Assembly: GCF_900091585.1 (NCBI RefSeq)
Contig: NZ_FMHT01000003.1
Location: 6,102,001-6,166,000 of the forward strand
Direction: 5' to 3'
Source: Micromonospora nigra
GTDB lineage: Bacteria; Actinomycetota; Actinomycetes; Mycobacteriales; Micromonosporaceae
Length of the DNA: 64,000 bases
In this document: piece after piece, positions 49,596-58,017 of the stretch
How positions within the stretch are numbered: the first letter of the stretch is position 1
Layout of the letters: each line of letters starts with the position of its first letter
Program-made: the position numbers and the translations under genes
The notes under the pieces: generated by a model
Databases searched by the model: none
What the model was told of the DNA's origin: nothing
What the model saw: the letters and a program-made list of their open reading frames with translations, nothing else

Positions 49596-50765
49596 TCACC
49601 TGTCGCCGAAACCACGCCAGTCCAGGCAGACGACGACCGCGTCGTCGTGCAGGTCACCCGTCGCGTGGAAGGCGCGCAGTTCGCGCAACACCGTACCAAC
49701 CGCCTCCGTCGGCGGTTGCAGACGCGTTGCCCTCATCGCACGGGTCATCGCCCGGTCGCCGTACGGCTCGGCCCCACTCGGATCAGCCGCCCAGACCCCG
49801 TCCGACACGACGAACAGCCGGTCCCCCGGCTCCAGCGTGAACTCCTGCACCTCGTACCGGGTCTCGGCGAACATGCCCAGCGGCAACTGCTGGTCCAACG
49901 GGATCCGCCGCACCGCCGCACCGCGCAGCCGCCACACGTGCGGCGAACCGGCGTCCACCGCCCGCACCCGGCCCGTCGCGCAGTCGACCTCCAGCAGCAG
50001 GGTCGCCACGTGCCGACGCCCCCGGTGCTGGTAGTAGACCGTGTCGGAGGCAAGTTCCGCCTGCTCCACGAGGCCGCCACCGGAGCGCCGGGCGTTACGC
50101 ATCGCGTTGACCACCAGCGCCGTCAACATCGCCGCGGACAGGCCGATGCCGTCGCCGTTGAGGGCCGTGACGGTGAGCCGGTCGTCGTCGAGGGACCAGT
50201 CGAAGTGGTCGCCGCCGACCGTGTAGGCCGGCTCCAGCTGACCACCCAGGCGGAACGCGGCATGGTCCACGCTGCGCCCCGGCAGCAGCTCCCACTGCAT
50301 CTCGGCGGCCATGCTGAGCCGCTCACGCCGACGGGCCCGCCGGTAGCGGTCGGTCTCCCGGTCCGCCGCGCGCAGTGCCACCGCGAGATCACCGGCAACG
50401 TCCACGGCCCACTCCGTCACCGAGTCGCCCGGCGGCGCGGGCAGGTCGACGGTGAACACACCGAGCCGCTCGCCGCGCACCGACAGCGGCAGGTGCAGTC
50501 GACAGACCCCGTCGACGCCGGTGTCCAGGATGGGCTCCTGGCTGCTGAAACACCGCTGTGCCGCACCCCGCTGCGCCAGTGGCGCCCCGTCGGGGCGGTC
50601 CGCGTCGAGCACCGGCCACAGCCCCGTGCTCCGGTAGTCGGCCAGCAGCACCTCGGTGCGCGACGCGCCGACGGCGGCGCGGACGACCCGATCGGCCACC
50701 TCCACCACCCGGTCGGGCGGGGCCGCCCGCAGGGCACGGGAGACCGCCGGGGGCACCTGCGACAT
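49596..50765 (-). CDS. GAF-SpoIIE PP2C-type protein phosphatase
   Basis: This 389-residue protein has a GAF-like sensor (about 20-150, TEVLLADYRSTGLWPVLDAD, VDGVCRLHLPLSVRGERLGV), a short helical linker (RRARRRERLSMAAEMQWELL, the usual SpoIIE/RsbU junction), and a SpoIIE PP2C domain (about 190-389) with AYTVGGDHFDWSL (metal Asp), LNGDGIGLSAAMLTALV and FVVSDGVW then DDAVVVCLDWRG. Such enzymes dephosphorylate anti-sigma antagonists. Gly-Asp is present in both metal motifs. ATG 50765 follows GGAGG with 6 nt. No anti-sigma or antagonist gene is adjacent. Confidence 0.87.
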   Translation of the reverse strand: MSQVPPAVSRALRAAPPDRVVEVADRVVRAAVGASRTEVLLADYRSTGLWPVLDADRPDGAPLAQRGAAQRCFSSQEPILDTGVDGVCRLHLPLSVRGERLGVFTVDLPAPPGDSVTEWAVDVAGDLAVALRAADRETDRYRRARRRERLSMAAEMQWELLPGRSVDHAAFRLGGQLEPAYTVGGDHFDWSLDDDRLTVTALNGDGIGLSAAMLTALVVNAMRNARRSGGGLVEQAELASDTVYYQHRGRRHVATLLLEVDCATGRVRAVDAGSPHVWRLRGAAVRRIPLDQQLPLGMFAETRYEVQEFTLEPGDRLFVVSDGVWAADPSGAEPYGDRAMTRAMRATRLQPPTEAVGTVLRELRAFHATGDLHDDAVVVCLDWRGFGDR

Positions 50766-50780
50766 GACAGCCTCCGAACA

Positions 50781-50803
50781 TTTGCCGTAAGGCAAACATC
50801 ATA
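50781..50803 (-). promoter_or_regulatory. Promoter with TTTGCC/GGCAAA dyad
   Basis: TATGAT (50803-50798, minus strand) is a good -10. Immediately downstream TTTGCC and GGCAAA (50781-50796) form a perfect 6-bp dyad with a 4-nt centre over the expected start of transcription, 16 nt before ATG 50765. Confidence 0.55.
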
Positions 50804-50824
50804 CGGAGGCGGGTGACACCCCGA

Positions 50825-51571
50825 TCACCCGGTCGACCGCACGGCGATCCCGCCGTGGAACGCGTCCGGCACCGCCGGCACCGGGCCCTCCGGACGCCAC
50901 CGGGTCACCGGCACGATGCCGTCCCGCGTCGGTGTCCACCGCCCCAGCAGCGGACGAAACGACGACGGCGACCGCATCCGGAACTGCGGCCCCATCATCG
51001 CCAGGGCCTGCGGATACCCCGCCAGCTCCTCCGTGTCGAAGTCGATCGCCAGGTAGCTGCCCGGCGCGACCGCCTCGTACAGTTCGTCGAGGGTACGGGT
51101 GAGCGTCGCGTCGTCGAGGAACGCGGCCAGGCCCAGGAACACCACCCCCACCGGCCGTCGGCCCCAACCCGACAGGAACCGGTGCAGCTGCGCCCGGTCG
51201 ATCGTGCCGAAGTCGGTGGCATCGCCGAAACCGTAGCCGGCCCGGTCACTGCCGGCGAGGATCCGCTGCCCGAGGCGGATCGTCACCGGGTCGACGTCGG
51301 TGTAGAGCACCGTCGCCTCCGGCGCGGCCTCGTGCACGTTGCCCATCGTGGGCACGCCCCCACCGAAGACCAGGAAACCGTCCACCCCCGTCGCCGCGAT
51401 GGCCCCCACGGCCCGGCCGAGGAAGGCGCGCAGCTCCCGGAACACCGGCGCGCACGGGCCGTACGCCTGCTCGAACGCCCGCGCCGCCGCGACGTCGACC
51501 GGGAAGTGGTGCCTCCCGCCGAGCCAGTGGTCGATCATCCGCGCGGTACTGGGCTGGTCCGGCTCCTGCAT
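50825..51571 (-). CDS. SAM-dependent methyltransferase, DUF574 family
   Basis: This 248-residue protein has the DUF574 N-terminal signature PSTARMIDHWLGGRHHFPVD, then a Rossmann methyltransferase core: VDGFLVFGGGVPTMGNVHEA (where the SAM loop normally reads LDxGxGxPTxxNxHxxA), VLYTDVDPVTI with the acidic residue for SAM ribose, and VGVVFLGLAAFLD. The usual D-x-G-x-G start of the SAM loop is V-F-G-G-G here, a departure worth noting. The family is abundant in actinobacteria and its substrates are unknown. ATG 51571 is used; GAGAGGA lies upstream. Confidence 0.85.
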   Translation of the reverse strand: MQEPDQPSTARMIDHWLGGRHHFPVDVAAARAFEQAYGPCAPVFRELRAFLGRAVGAIAATGVDGFLVFGGGVPTMGNVHEAAPEATVLYTDVDPVTIRLGQRILAGSDRAGYGFGDATDFGTIDRAQLHRFLSGWGRRPVGVVFLGLAAFLDDATLTRTLDELYEAVAPGSYLAIDFDTEELAGYPQALAMMGPQFRMRSPSSFRPLLGRWTPTRDGIVPVTRWRPEGPVPAVPDAFHGGIAVRSTG

Positions 51572-51688
51572 CGACGACGTCCTCTCCCCGAAATCGTCGT
51601 CAGCGTACCCAGCACGACGCCTGCCGCGGTATCGCCGCGCGGGCGGGGTCCCGGCGGCGATACTGGGCACGGCGGCGGGAGGTGATCG

Positions 51689-52609
51689 GTGAACTCGGCG
51701 AACGGTGCGGCGGTCGTGGTCGGCGTGGACGGCTCGGAGTCGGCCCTGCGGGCCGTGCGGCTGGCCGCCACGGAGGCACACCGCCGCCACCGCGCACTGC
51801 GGGTGGTGCACGGCTTCATCTGGCCGCTGCTGCACTCACCGATCCATCCGGCCACCGAGGGGCCACCCGGCGGAGGGCTGCGCCACCAGGCCGAACAACT
51901 GGTCCTCACCGCCGTCACCGAAGCCGAGCAGGCGTCCCCCGGCCTGCGCGTCACCGGCGAGATCATCGACGGCGAGGCCGCCGCCGTGCTGGTGGGCGAG
52001 GCGCCCACCGCCGCGATGATCGTCCTCGGTGACCGTGGGCTCGGCGGCTTCTCCGCGCTGCTGGTCGGCTCCGTCGCCGTCCAGGTCGCCGCGCACGCCG
52101 ACTGCCCCGTGGTCGTGGCGCGCGGCACCGCCCGCACCGACGGACCCGTCGTCGTCGGCGTCGACGGCTCCGAGCTGTCCCTCGCCGCAGTCGGGTTCGC
52201 CGCCGAGACGGCCGCGCTGCGCGACGCGCCCCTGGTGGCCCTGCACGCCTACCGGCACCCCGTGTCCACCGGCCCCGGCGACATCCAGCCCCTGGTGTAC
52301 GACGAGTCGGAACTGCGCGCCGACGAGGAGCGGGCGCTGGCCGAGACCCTCGCCGGAATCGGCGAACGGTACCCCCGACTGCCGGTCACCCGGGAGCTGG
52401 TGCGCGGGCGGCCCGCGAAGGTCCTCGCCGAGGCGTCCCGCCGCGCCCAACTGCTGGTCGTCGGCGGTCAGGGACGCGGTGAGCTGAGCGGGCTGCTACT
52501 CGGCTCCGTCAGCCAGTCGGTGCTGCACCACGCCGACTGTCCGGTGGCGGTGCTGCGCACACCCCCGGTGACCCCCGACGGTGGGGTTGGTCCCGGCGAG
52601 GGCGGGTAG
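51689..52609 (+). CDS. Universal stress protein, two UspA domains
   Basis: This 306-residue tandem UspA protein has domain 1 (about 7-145) beginning AAVVVGVDGSESALRAVRLA with the ATP motif GDRGLGGFSALLVGSVAVQV. Domain 2 (about 150-290) begins GPVVVGVDGSELSLAAVGFA with GGQGRGELSGLLLGSVSQSV. Both keep the G-x2-G-x8-9-G-S/T nucleotide motif, so ATP binding is likely. GTG 51689 follows GGAGG. Tandem UspA proteins in actinobacteria respond to hypoxia or dormancy; no DosR-like operator was identified. Confidence 0.93.
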   Translation: MNSANGAAVVVGVDGSESALRAVRLAATEAHRRHRALRVVHGFIWPLLHSPIHPATEGPPGGGLRHQAEQLVLTAVTEAEQASPGLRVTGEIIDGEAAAVLVGEAPTAAMIVLGDRGLGGFSALLVGSVAVQVAAHADCPVVVARGTARTDGPVVVGVDGSELSLAAVGFAAETAALRDAPLVALHAYRHPVSTGPGDIQPLVYDESELRADEERALAETLAGIGERYPRLPVTRELVRGRPAKVLAEASRRAQLLVVGGQGRGELSGLLLGSVSQSVLHHADCPVAVLRTPPVTPDGGVGPGEGG

Positions 52610-52653
52610 ACGGGCGCGTACCCGCACGGGCACGACGACCGGAGGAGGCAGCG

Positions 52654-52866
52654 ATGCCAGGACCACGGCCGGGCAGCAACGCGTACGACAAGCAGCGGGC
52701 GCGGATCCGCAACGCGATCGACGAGTCGGGCCGGCGCGTGCCCGACCACAAGGCCGACGACGTCGCCAACCGGATCCTGCAGGACGACCGGGGGCAGCGG
52801 GGCTTCGCCCGGGGCGACCGGGCGTACGGGCCCAAGAGCGGCCGCGAACCCGGCGACCCGAAGTGA
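52654..52866 (+). CDS. Small hydrophilic protein of unknown function
   Basis: This 70-residue basic protein begins PGPRPGSNAYDKQRARIRNA then IDESGRRVPDHKADDVANRI. It has one predicted helix-rich central part and a Gly/Arg/Lys tail (RGDRAYGPKSGREPGDPK). A strong ribosome site (GGAGGAGG) precedes ATG 52654. It is not recognised; it resembles ChaB-like or stress-associated short proteins in size and charge only. The stop overlaps the next gene's GTG (GTGA), so the pair is co-translated. Confidence 0.62.
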   Translation: MPGPRPGSNAYDKQRARIRNAIDESGRRVPDHKADDVANRILQDDRGQRGFARGDRAYGPKSGREPGDPK

Positions 52867-53342
52867 GGGCCGGTCACCTGGCCGACGGCGCCGTCGCGGG
52901 CGCCGTCGGCAGCACCGCGCTGAACGCCGTGAGCTACCTCGACATGGTGCTGCGGGCCCGGGCGGCCAGCAGCACCCCCGAGGAGAGCGCCCGGCGGTTG
53001 GCCGGGCTCGCCCACGTGGACCTGGGGCCGGAGGACCGGGCGGCCCACCGCCGCTCGGGTCTCGGGCCGCTGCTCGGCTACGGCCTGGGCCTGGCCGCAG
53101 GTGTCGGTTTCGCGGCCCTGACCAGGGGGCGGAGGATGCCGCTGACCCTGGCCACCGCCCTGCTCGGCGGTGGCGCGATGACCATGGCGGACGGGTCCAT
53201 GACCCTGCTCGGGGTGACCGATCCGCGGCAGTGGCGGCGGGTCGACTGGCTCGCCGACCTGCTACCGCACCTGGCGTACGGGATGGCGGCCGCAGCCACC
53301 TGGAACCGGCTGCGGCCGCCCACGTCGGGCCGGAGGCGTTAG
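52863..53342 (+). CDS. Membrane protein of unknown function
   Basis: This 159-residue protein is translationally coupled to the preceding small protein through GTGA. Gly/Ala-rich hydrophobic segments lie at about 6-24 (ADGAVAGAVGSTALNAVSYL), 72-90 (LGYGLGLAAGVGFAALTRG), 96-115 and 135-150. RRVDWLADLLPHLAYGMAAA is near the end. The glycine zipper pattern resembles other small actinobacterial envelope proteins, but no family is recognised. It is followed by a strong bidirectional hairpin. Confidence 0.62.
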   Translation: MRAGHLADGAVAGAVGSTALNAVSYLDMVLRARAASSTPEESARRLAGLAHVDLGPEDRAAHRRSGLGPLLGYGLGLAAGVGFAALTRGRRMPLTLATALLGGGAMTMADGSMTLLGVTDPRQWRRVDWLADLLPHLAYGMAAAATWNRLRPPTSGRRR

Positions 53343-53356
53343 CCCCGGTCGCCGTC

Positions 53357-53390
53357 GACAGTGGCCGGGGCGTCAGTCCCGGCCACTGTC
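53357..53390. terminator. Bidirectional hairpin terminator overlapping a stop codon
   Basis: GACAGTGGCCGGG (53357-53369) pairs perfectly with CCCGGCCACTGTC (53378-53390) around GCGTCAGT. The loop contains the stop codon of the minus-strand gene ending at 53373. Confidence 0.7.
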
Positions 53391-53576
53391 GTCACTGGCC
53401 ACCGGCTCCTCCGTCGGACCGTACGGCGACACCTGCCCCTCGGGAACCGGCCGACCCGTGTCACCGGTCGAGTGGCCCCGGTTGCGGGGCTGGGCCCCGG
53501 GCCCGGGACCCTTGTTGTCCTGGGTGTTGGCGCCCCTGGCGTTGCGTCGGAACTCCTGCTGCTGCGGATTCGTCAC
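53373..53576 (-). CDS. Small low-complexity hydrophilic protein
   Basis: This 67-residue protein begins VTNPQQQEFRRNARGANTQD and is rich in Gly, Pro, Asn and Gln (NKGPGPGAQPRNRG, RPVPEGQVSPYGP). It has no hydrophobic core and is probably disordered. GTG 53576 follows GGAGGGAG by about 8 nt, which supports it as a real gene. No family is recognised. The stop lies inside the terminator hairpin loop. Confidence 0.5.
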   Translation of the reverse strand: MTNPQQQEFRRNARGANTQDNKGPGPGAQPRNRGHSTGDTGRPVPEGQVSPYGPTEEPVASDDSGRD

Positions 53577-53710
53577 GGCTGTACTCCCTCCGGGTGGACG
53601 GCACGGCACCGCCGCGTGCCACCGGCGGCTTACCCGCCGCTGTCGGGGGCATGCCGGGCCCACCCACGGCGGGGAGGGCTATCCGGCCGCGAGCCGGGTA
53701 ACCCCGGACC

Positions 53711-54358
53711 GTGGGCGACGACCGGAACGTGGCCAGGGTCCTACTGGACCGGCGGGGACACACGTACGCGCAGGAGGCGGGCATCACGCTCGCCGACCGG
53801 CCCGCCCCGCTGTACCAGTTGCTGGTGCTGACCACCCTGCTGAGCACCCGGATCCGGGCGCAGGTGGGGGTGGCGGCAGCGCGGGAACTGTTCGCCGCCG
53901 GCTACCGCACCCCCCAGGCGATGGAGGCGGCGAGCTGGCAGGACCGCGTCGACGCCCTCGGCCGCGGCCACTACCGGCGCTACGACGAACGGACCGCCAC
54001 CATGCTCGGCACCGGGGCGCGGCTGTGCCTGGAGCGCTGGCACGGTGACCTGCGGCGGCTGCACCGCGCCGCGGGCAACGACCCGGCGTCGCTGCGCCGG
54101 CTCCTCACCGGGTTCCCGGGTATCGGTCCCACCGGCGCGGACATCTTCCTACGCGAGGTCCAGGCGGTGTGGCCGGACCTGCAGCCGTACGCCGACAAGC
54201 GGGCGGTGGCCGGGGCGCGGCGACTCGGCCTGCCCGCCACCCCGGACCGGCTGGCCGACCTCGTCGACGACACCGAGTTCGGCCGGTTGGCCTCCGCACT
54301 GGTGCGGGTGGCGTTGGGCGAGGACTCCCCCGCCGAGATCAGCCGCACCGCCCGCTGA
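53711..54358 (+). CDS. HhH-GPD DNA glycosylase-like protein (endonuclease III family)
   Basis: This 215-residue protein has the helix-hairpin-helix LTGFPGIGPTGADIFLREVQ and the following catalytic-loop region YADKRAVAGARRLGLP with a candidate catalytic Asp. In endonuclease III the hairpin ends G-x-K-T with the lyase Lys; here the position is Pro-Thr, so a lyase step is not expected. There are no C-terminal cysteines for the [4Fe-4S] cluster. It may be a base-excision glycosylase of altered specificity or a non-catalytic relative. GTG 53711 is used. Confidence 0.75.
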   Translation: MGDDRNVARVLLDRRGHTYAQEAGITLADRPAPLYQLLVLTTLLSTRIRAQVGVAAARELFAAGYRTPQAMEAASWQDRVDALGRGHYRRYDERTATMLGTGARLCLERWHGDLRRLHRAAGNDPASLRRLLTGFPGIGPTGADIFLREVQAVWPDLQPYADKRAVAGARRLGLPATPDRLADLVDDTEFGRLASALVRVALGEDSPAEISRTAR

Positions 54359-54364
54359 GCAGGG

Positions 54365-54559
54365 TCACTTGGTGGTGGTGCCACCCGGCTTGGTCAGGTG
54401 CCACACGAGCAGAGCCGCCGCCAGGGCGAGCACGACCAGCCCACCGGACAGGCCGCCCTCCTCCTCGGGTCCCCGACCGGCGGTGCCGAAGTAGATCACC
54501 GCCAGGCCGGCGAGCACCGTCAGGAACGTCCGCAACCCTCGGTCCTTCACGTACCGCAC
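54365..54559 (-). CDS. Small membrane protein, two helices
   Basis: This 64-residue protein has hydrophobic segments at about 11-26 (FLTVLAGLAVIYFGTAG) and 36-54 (LSGGLVVLALAAALLVWHL), separated by a short acidic turn (RGPEEEGG), and a C-terminal TKPGGTTTK. Both ends would face the cytoplasm. It is not recognised. It converges on the glycosylase gene with 6 nt between stops. Confidence 0.5.
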   Translation of the reverse strand: MRYVKDRGLRTFLTVLAGLAVIYFGTAGRGPEEEGGLSGGLVVLALAAALLVWHLTKPGGTTTK

Positions 54560-54644
54560 CGTACGGACGACGGAGCCGGCCGGGACGGGTTTCGCAGCCG
54601 GTGTCGCCCGACCGGGCGACGGCTCAGCCCGACCGGGCGACCGC

Positions 54645-54842
54645 TCAGTCGGTCTCCAGGTCGTCGAGGGAGATGCGGTGCGACATCAGCCACCGGGCCA
54701 GCGCGGACATGCCGAACAGCCACAGCGGCGCGGACTCGGTGGTGCCGTTCGTCGCGAACACGGCGAACCGCAGGTCGGGGGCCCGGTACGCCTCGATGCG
54801 CCACCGGTGCTGCTTGTCCCGCCAGATCGCGGACGGATCCAT
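54645..54842 (-). CDS. Small protein of unknown function with leaderless start
   Basis: This 65-residue protein begins MDPSAIWRDKQHRWRIEAYR, with FAVFATNGTTESAPLWLFGM and LARWLMSHRISLDDLETD. Mixed strands and a C-terminal helix are likely. It is not recognised. TACCGT at 54854-54849 lies 6 nt before the ATG, a leaderless promoter pattern that supports the gene and its start. Confidence 0.5.
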   Translation of the reverse strand: MDPSAIWRDKQHRWRIEAYRAPDLRFAVFATNGTTESAPLWLFGMSALARWLMSHRISLDDLETD

Positions 54843-54848
54843 GCCGTC

Positions 54849-54854
54849 ACGGTA
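54849..54854 (-). promoter_or_regulatory. Predicted -10 element of a leaderless promoter
   Basis: TACCGT on the minus strand is followed by six bases and ATG 54842. Confidence 0.45.
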
Positions 54855-54944
54855 GGGGCGGCGCCCCCGCCCGCGCGGCCCGATCGGCTCAACCTGCCGG
54901 CACGAACCCGCTGACGTGCCGACGACCGCCGGGGGGCCGCGACC

Positions 54945-56702
54945 TCAACCGGCGACGACCTCCCGGGCGTCGCCGGGCAGCCGGCGGGTCACCCCACGCC
55001 GGTCCAGCAGCTCCAACAGCGGCACCGCCACCCGCCGGGTGGTGCCCAACGCCTGCCGGGCCGCGCTGAGGGTGAACGGCTGCGGCAGCCCGGCCAGCAC
55101 CGCCGCCGCCCGTTCGGGCACGCCGGGCAGCAGCACCACCGCGTCGGCCAGCCGCAGCAGCGCCCCCGCCCGCACCGCCGCGCCGATCTCCCGGGGGCCG
55201 AGGCCGAACTCGCGGAGCCGGTCGGCCTCGGGGGCCCGGAACGGCTGGTCGGCGTATGCGGCGCGCAACCGTGCCACCGCCCGGGCCACCGGTTCGGGTA
55301 GCGCGTCGGCGCCGACGGTGCTGATCCGCCCCTGCGCCAGCCGCAGCGGTGGGCGGACCAGGGCCTCGACCAGGTGACGGTCCGGAAGGTCCAGGCGTCG
55401 GCGCAGCGCCTCGACCGGGGCGCCCGGTTCGAGGGGGTGGTCCCGGGCGTACCGGTCGACCTCGACGGCCAGCCGGTCGCCGAGTTCCCGCCAGTGGTCG
55501 GGGTCGGCCAGCCAGTCACCGGTCACCGGCTGCCCCGCGACCGGCACCCCCGCGCGACGCAGGTCGGTGGCGCGGGCCAGGCCCCGCCGGCGCAGCTCAC
55601 CGGCCAGGTCGGGGCAGCCGTCGAGGGTCGCCAGCAGGGCCGCCCGGTCCGCGGCGGCGCCTCGCCGGGTCAGCGGCGGCGGGGACACGTCGAGGACGGT
55701 CACCCCGCCGGCGACGTGGTGGCGGCCCGGGTCGCGTAGCAGCGCCCGGTCCCCCAGGCGCAGCGGCAGTGGGCGGGCCAGCCGCAGCCGGCAGGTGTCC
55801 CCGCCGAGCGGGCGTACGCGCACCGCCACGGCGGCCGACCCGACGTGCAGGGTGAGGGTCGCCGGCAGGTCCGCCACGGGGTCGCCCACCACCCGCACGT
55901 CGACCAGGGCGGTGCGGCCGAACCCGTCGGGGGTGAGCAGCGCGTCGCCGCGTCGCAGCCGGTCCCGGGGCACACCGCGCAGGTTGACCGCCACCCGGGC
56001 CACCGCCGCCACCTCCGGTCGCGGCGAGCCGAGGCGGTGCAGGCCCCGCACCCGCACCCGCTCACCGGATCCGGCCAGCTCCACCTCGTCGCCGACGCGC
56101 AGCCGGCCACCACCGAGAGTGCCGGTGACGACGGTGCCGGCACCCCGCACCGTGAAGGCGCGGTCCACCCACAGCCGCACCGGCGGACCGGCGTCGGGGG
56201 CGGGCAGCCGGTCGGCGAGCCGGTCCAGCGCGGCGCGCAGCCCCGGCAGGCCCGCGCCGGTGACGGCGCTGACCGCGACGGCCTCGACGCCGCCGAGCGA
56301 GGTGGCGGCCACCTCCGCGCGCCCCCGGGCCAGGGCCGGCCCCGGGTCGGCCAGATCCGACCGGGTCACCACCAGCAGTCCGTACGCCACGCCCAGCGCG
56401 TCCAGCGCGGCCAGGTGCTCGGCGGACTGCGGCATCCACCCCTCGTCGGCGGCCACCACCACCAGCGCGGCGGGAGCGGGGCCGACCCCGGCCAGCATGT
56501 TCGGCACGAACCGCTCGTGGCCGGGCACGTCGACGAACGCCACGGTGCGCCCCGAGGGCAGGTGCGTCCAGGCGAAGCCGAGGTCGATGGTCATGCCCCG
56601 GCGTCGTTCCTCGGCCCAGCGGTCGGGTTCCATCCCGGTCAGGGCCCGCACCAGGGTGGACTTGCCGTGGTCGACATGCCCGGCGGTGGCCACCACGAAC
56701 AT
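54945..56702 (-). CDS. selB: Selenocysteine-specific elongation factor
   Basis: This 585-residue GTPase delivers Sec-tRNA to UGA codons by binding the mRNA hairpin after the codon. The EF-Tu-like part (about 1-340) has GHVDHGKST (G1), RGMTIDLGFAW (G2), DVPGHERFVPNML (G3) and TRSDLAD (G4, in place of NKxD). The C-terminal 200 residues contain winged-helix repeats that bind the hairpin (LRAAYADQPFRAPEADRLRE, SAARQALGTTRRVAVPLLEL). ATG 56702 lies 1 nt after the selA stop. It is the last gene of the selenium operon. Confidence 0.95.
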   Translation of the reverse strand: MFVVATAGHVDHGKSTLVRALTGMEPDRWAEERRRGMTIDLGFAWTHLPSGRTVAFVDVPGHERFVPNMLAGVGPAPAALVVVAADEGWMPQSAEHLAALDALGVAYGLLVVTRSDLADPGPALARGRAEVAATSLGGVEAVAVSAVTGAGLPGLRAALDRLADRLPAPDAGPPVRLWVDRAFTVRGAGTVVTGTLGGGRLRVGDEVELAGSGERVRVRGLHRLGSPRPEVAAVARVAVNLRGVPRDRLRRGDALLTPDGFGRTALVDVRVVGDPVADLPATLTLHVGSAAVAVRVRPLGGDTCRLRLARPLPLRLGDRALLRDPGRHHVAGGVTVLDVSPPPLTRRGAAADRAALLATLDGCPDLAGELRRRGLARATDLRRAGVPVAGQPVTGDWLADPDHWRELGDRLAVEVDRYARDHPLEPGAPVEALRRRLDLPDRHLVEALVRPPLRLAQGRISTVGADALPEPVARAVARLRAAYADQPFRAPEADRLREFGLGPREIGAAVRAGALLRLADAVVLLPGVPERAAAVLAGLPQPFTLSAARQALGTTRRVAVPLLELLDRRGVTRRLPGDAREVVAG

Positions 56703-56703
56703 G

Positions 56704-57999
56704 TCAGGTGGCCCCGGTGACGGCCAGCACGGCGGCGCGTACCGCCTCGTCGGCGGCGGCGGGCACGCCCCGCAGGTCCAGCAGCAGCCGGCCCCGCACC
56801 ACCCGGCCCAGCACCGGCGGGTCACCGAGGCGCAGCGGCGCGGCGTACCGCTCGGGCAGCGCGAGGGCCCAGGAGGCCAGCTCGACGCCGGGTGCGCCGC
56901 CCCCACCGACGACGGCCACGGCGGGCACCACCTCGGCCGCGCAGCCGTCGGCGACCAGGCTTTCGCGCAGCCGGTCGGTGCGCACCCGCAGGTCGCCCGG
57001 GTCGGTGTGCAGGGCCGTGTGGGTGGGGGTGGCCGGGCCGCCGAGGGTGGCGGTCAACGCGGCCAGGGTCAGCTTGTCGACCCGCAGCGCCCGCGCCAGG
57101 GGATGCCGACGCAGCCGGTGCACCAGGTCGGCCTGGCCGAGCAGCAGCCCCGCCTGGGGGCCGCCGAGCAGCTTGTCACCGCTGGCGGTGACCAGGGCCG
57201 CCCCGGCGCGCAGGGTGGTCGCCGCGTCGGGTTCGTCGGGCAGCAGCGGGTCGGGGGCGAGCAGTCCGGAGCCGATGTCGACGACCACCGGCACGCCCAG
57301 CGTGGCGAGGTCACCCACGGGCACGGCGGCGGTGAAGCCGGTGACCCGGAAGTTGGACGGGTGCACCTTCAGCACGAACCCGGTGCGGGGGCCGACCGCG
57401 GCGGCGTAGTCGGCGAGGGTGGTGCGGTTGGTGGTGCCGACCTCGCGCAGTCGGGCGCCGGTGCTGGTGAGCAGGTCGGGCAGGCGGAACCCGTCGCCGA
57501 TCTCCACCAGTTCGCCGCGGCTGACGACGATCTCCGCGTCGGCGGCGAGGGCGGTCGCGGCGAGCGCCAGGGCGGCGGCACCGTTGTTGACCACGTGCAC
57601 GGCCGCCGCGTCGGGCACGGCGGCGGCGAGCGCGGCGACGGCGTCGCGGCCCCGCCGGGCCCGCCGGCCGGTGTCGAGGTCCAGTTCGACGTCGGTGTGC
57701 CCGGCGGCGGCGACCAGGGCGGCCACGGCCGCGTCGGACAGCGCGGCCCGGCCGAGGTTGGTGTGCAGCAGCACCCCGGTGGCGTTGACCACCCGGCGGG
57801 GCAGCGGCGGCGGCAGGGCGGCCAACGCGGCGTCGCGTACCCGATCGGGGGTGATCTCGCCGCGCCGGGCGCGGGCCTGGGCGGCCCGGACGGCGGCCTT
57901 GACCCGGTCGCGGCCGACGGTGCCGGCAGCCGCCGTGAGGGCGGGATCGGCGAGCAGGACGTCGGTGCGCGGCACCCGGCGTCGCGGATCGTCGCCCAC
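56704..57999 (-). CDS. selA: L-seryl-tRNA(Sec) selenium transferase
   Basis: This 431-residue PLP enzyme converts Ser-tRNA(Sec) to Sec-tRNA(Sec) with selenophosphate. VNATGVLLHTNLGRAALSDA is the family's N-terminal signature and the PLP lysine is in SGDKLLGGPQAG. HVVNNGAAALALAATALA and SRGELVEIGDGFRLPDLL complete the core. GTG 57999 follows GGAGGG by 6 nt, which is better than ATG 58005 next to the ribosome site. The gene begins 19 nt after the mature 3' end of selC. No selD (selenophosphate synthase) is visible in the window, so it must be encoded elsewhere. Confidence 0.95.
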   Translation of the reverse strand: MGDDPRRRVPRTDVLLADPALTAAAGTVGRDRVKAAVRAAQARARRGEITPDRVRDAALAALPPPLPRRVVNATGVLLHTNLGRAALSDAAVAALVAAAGHTDVELDLDTGRRARRGRDAVAALAAAVPDAAAVHVVNNGAAALALAATALAADAEIVVSRGELVEIGDGFRLPDLLTSTGARLREVGTTNRTTLADYAAAVGPRTGFVLKVHPSNFRVTGFTAAVPVGDLATLGVPVVVDIGSGLLAPDPLLPDEPDAATTLRAGAALVTASGDKLLGGPQAGLLLGQADLVHRLRRHPLARALRVDKLTLAALTATLGGPATPTHTALHTDPGDLRVRTDRLRESLVADGCAAEVVPAVAVVGGGGAPGVELASWALALPERYAAPLRLGDPPVLGRVVRGRLLLDLRGVPAAADEAVRAAVLAVTGAT

Positions 58000-58017
58000 T
58001 GTCATCCCTCCGCACGC

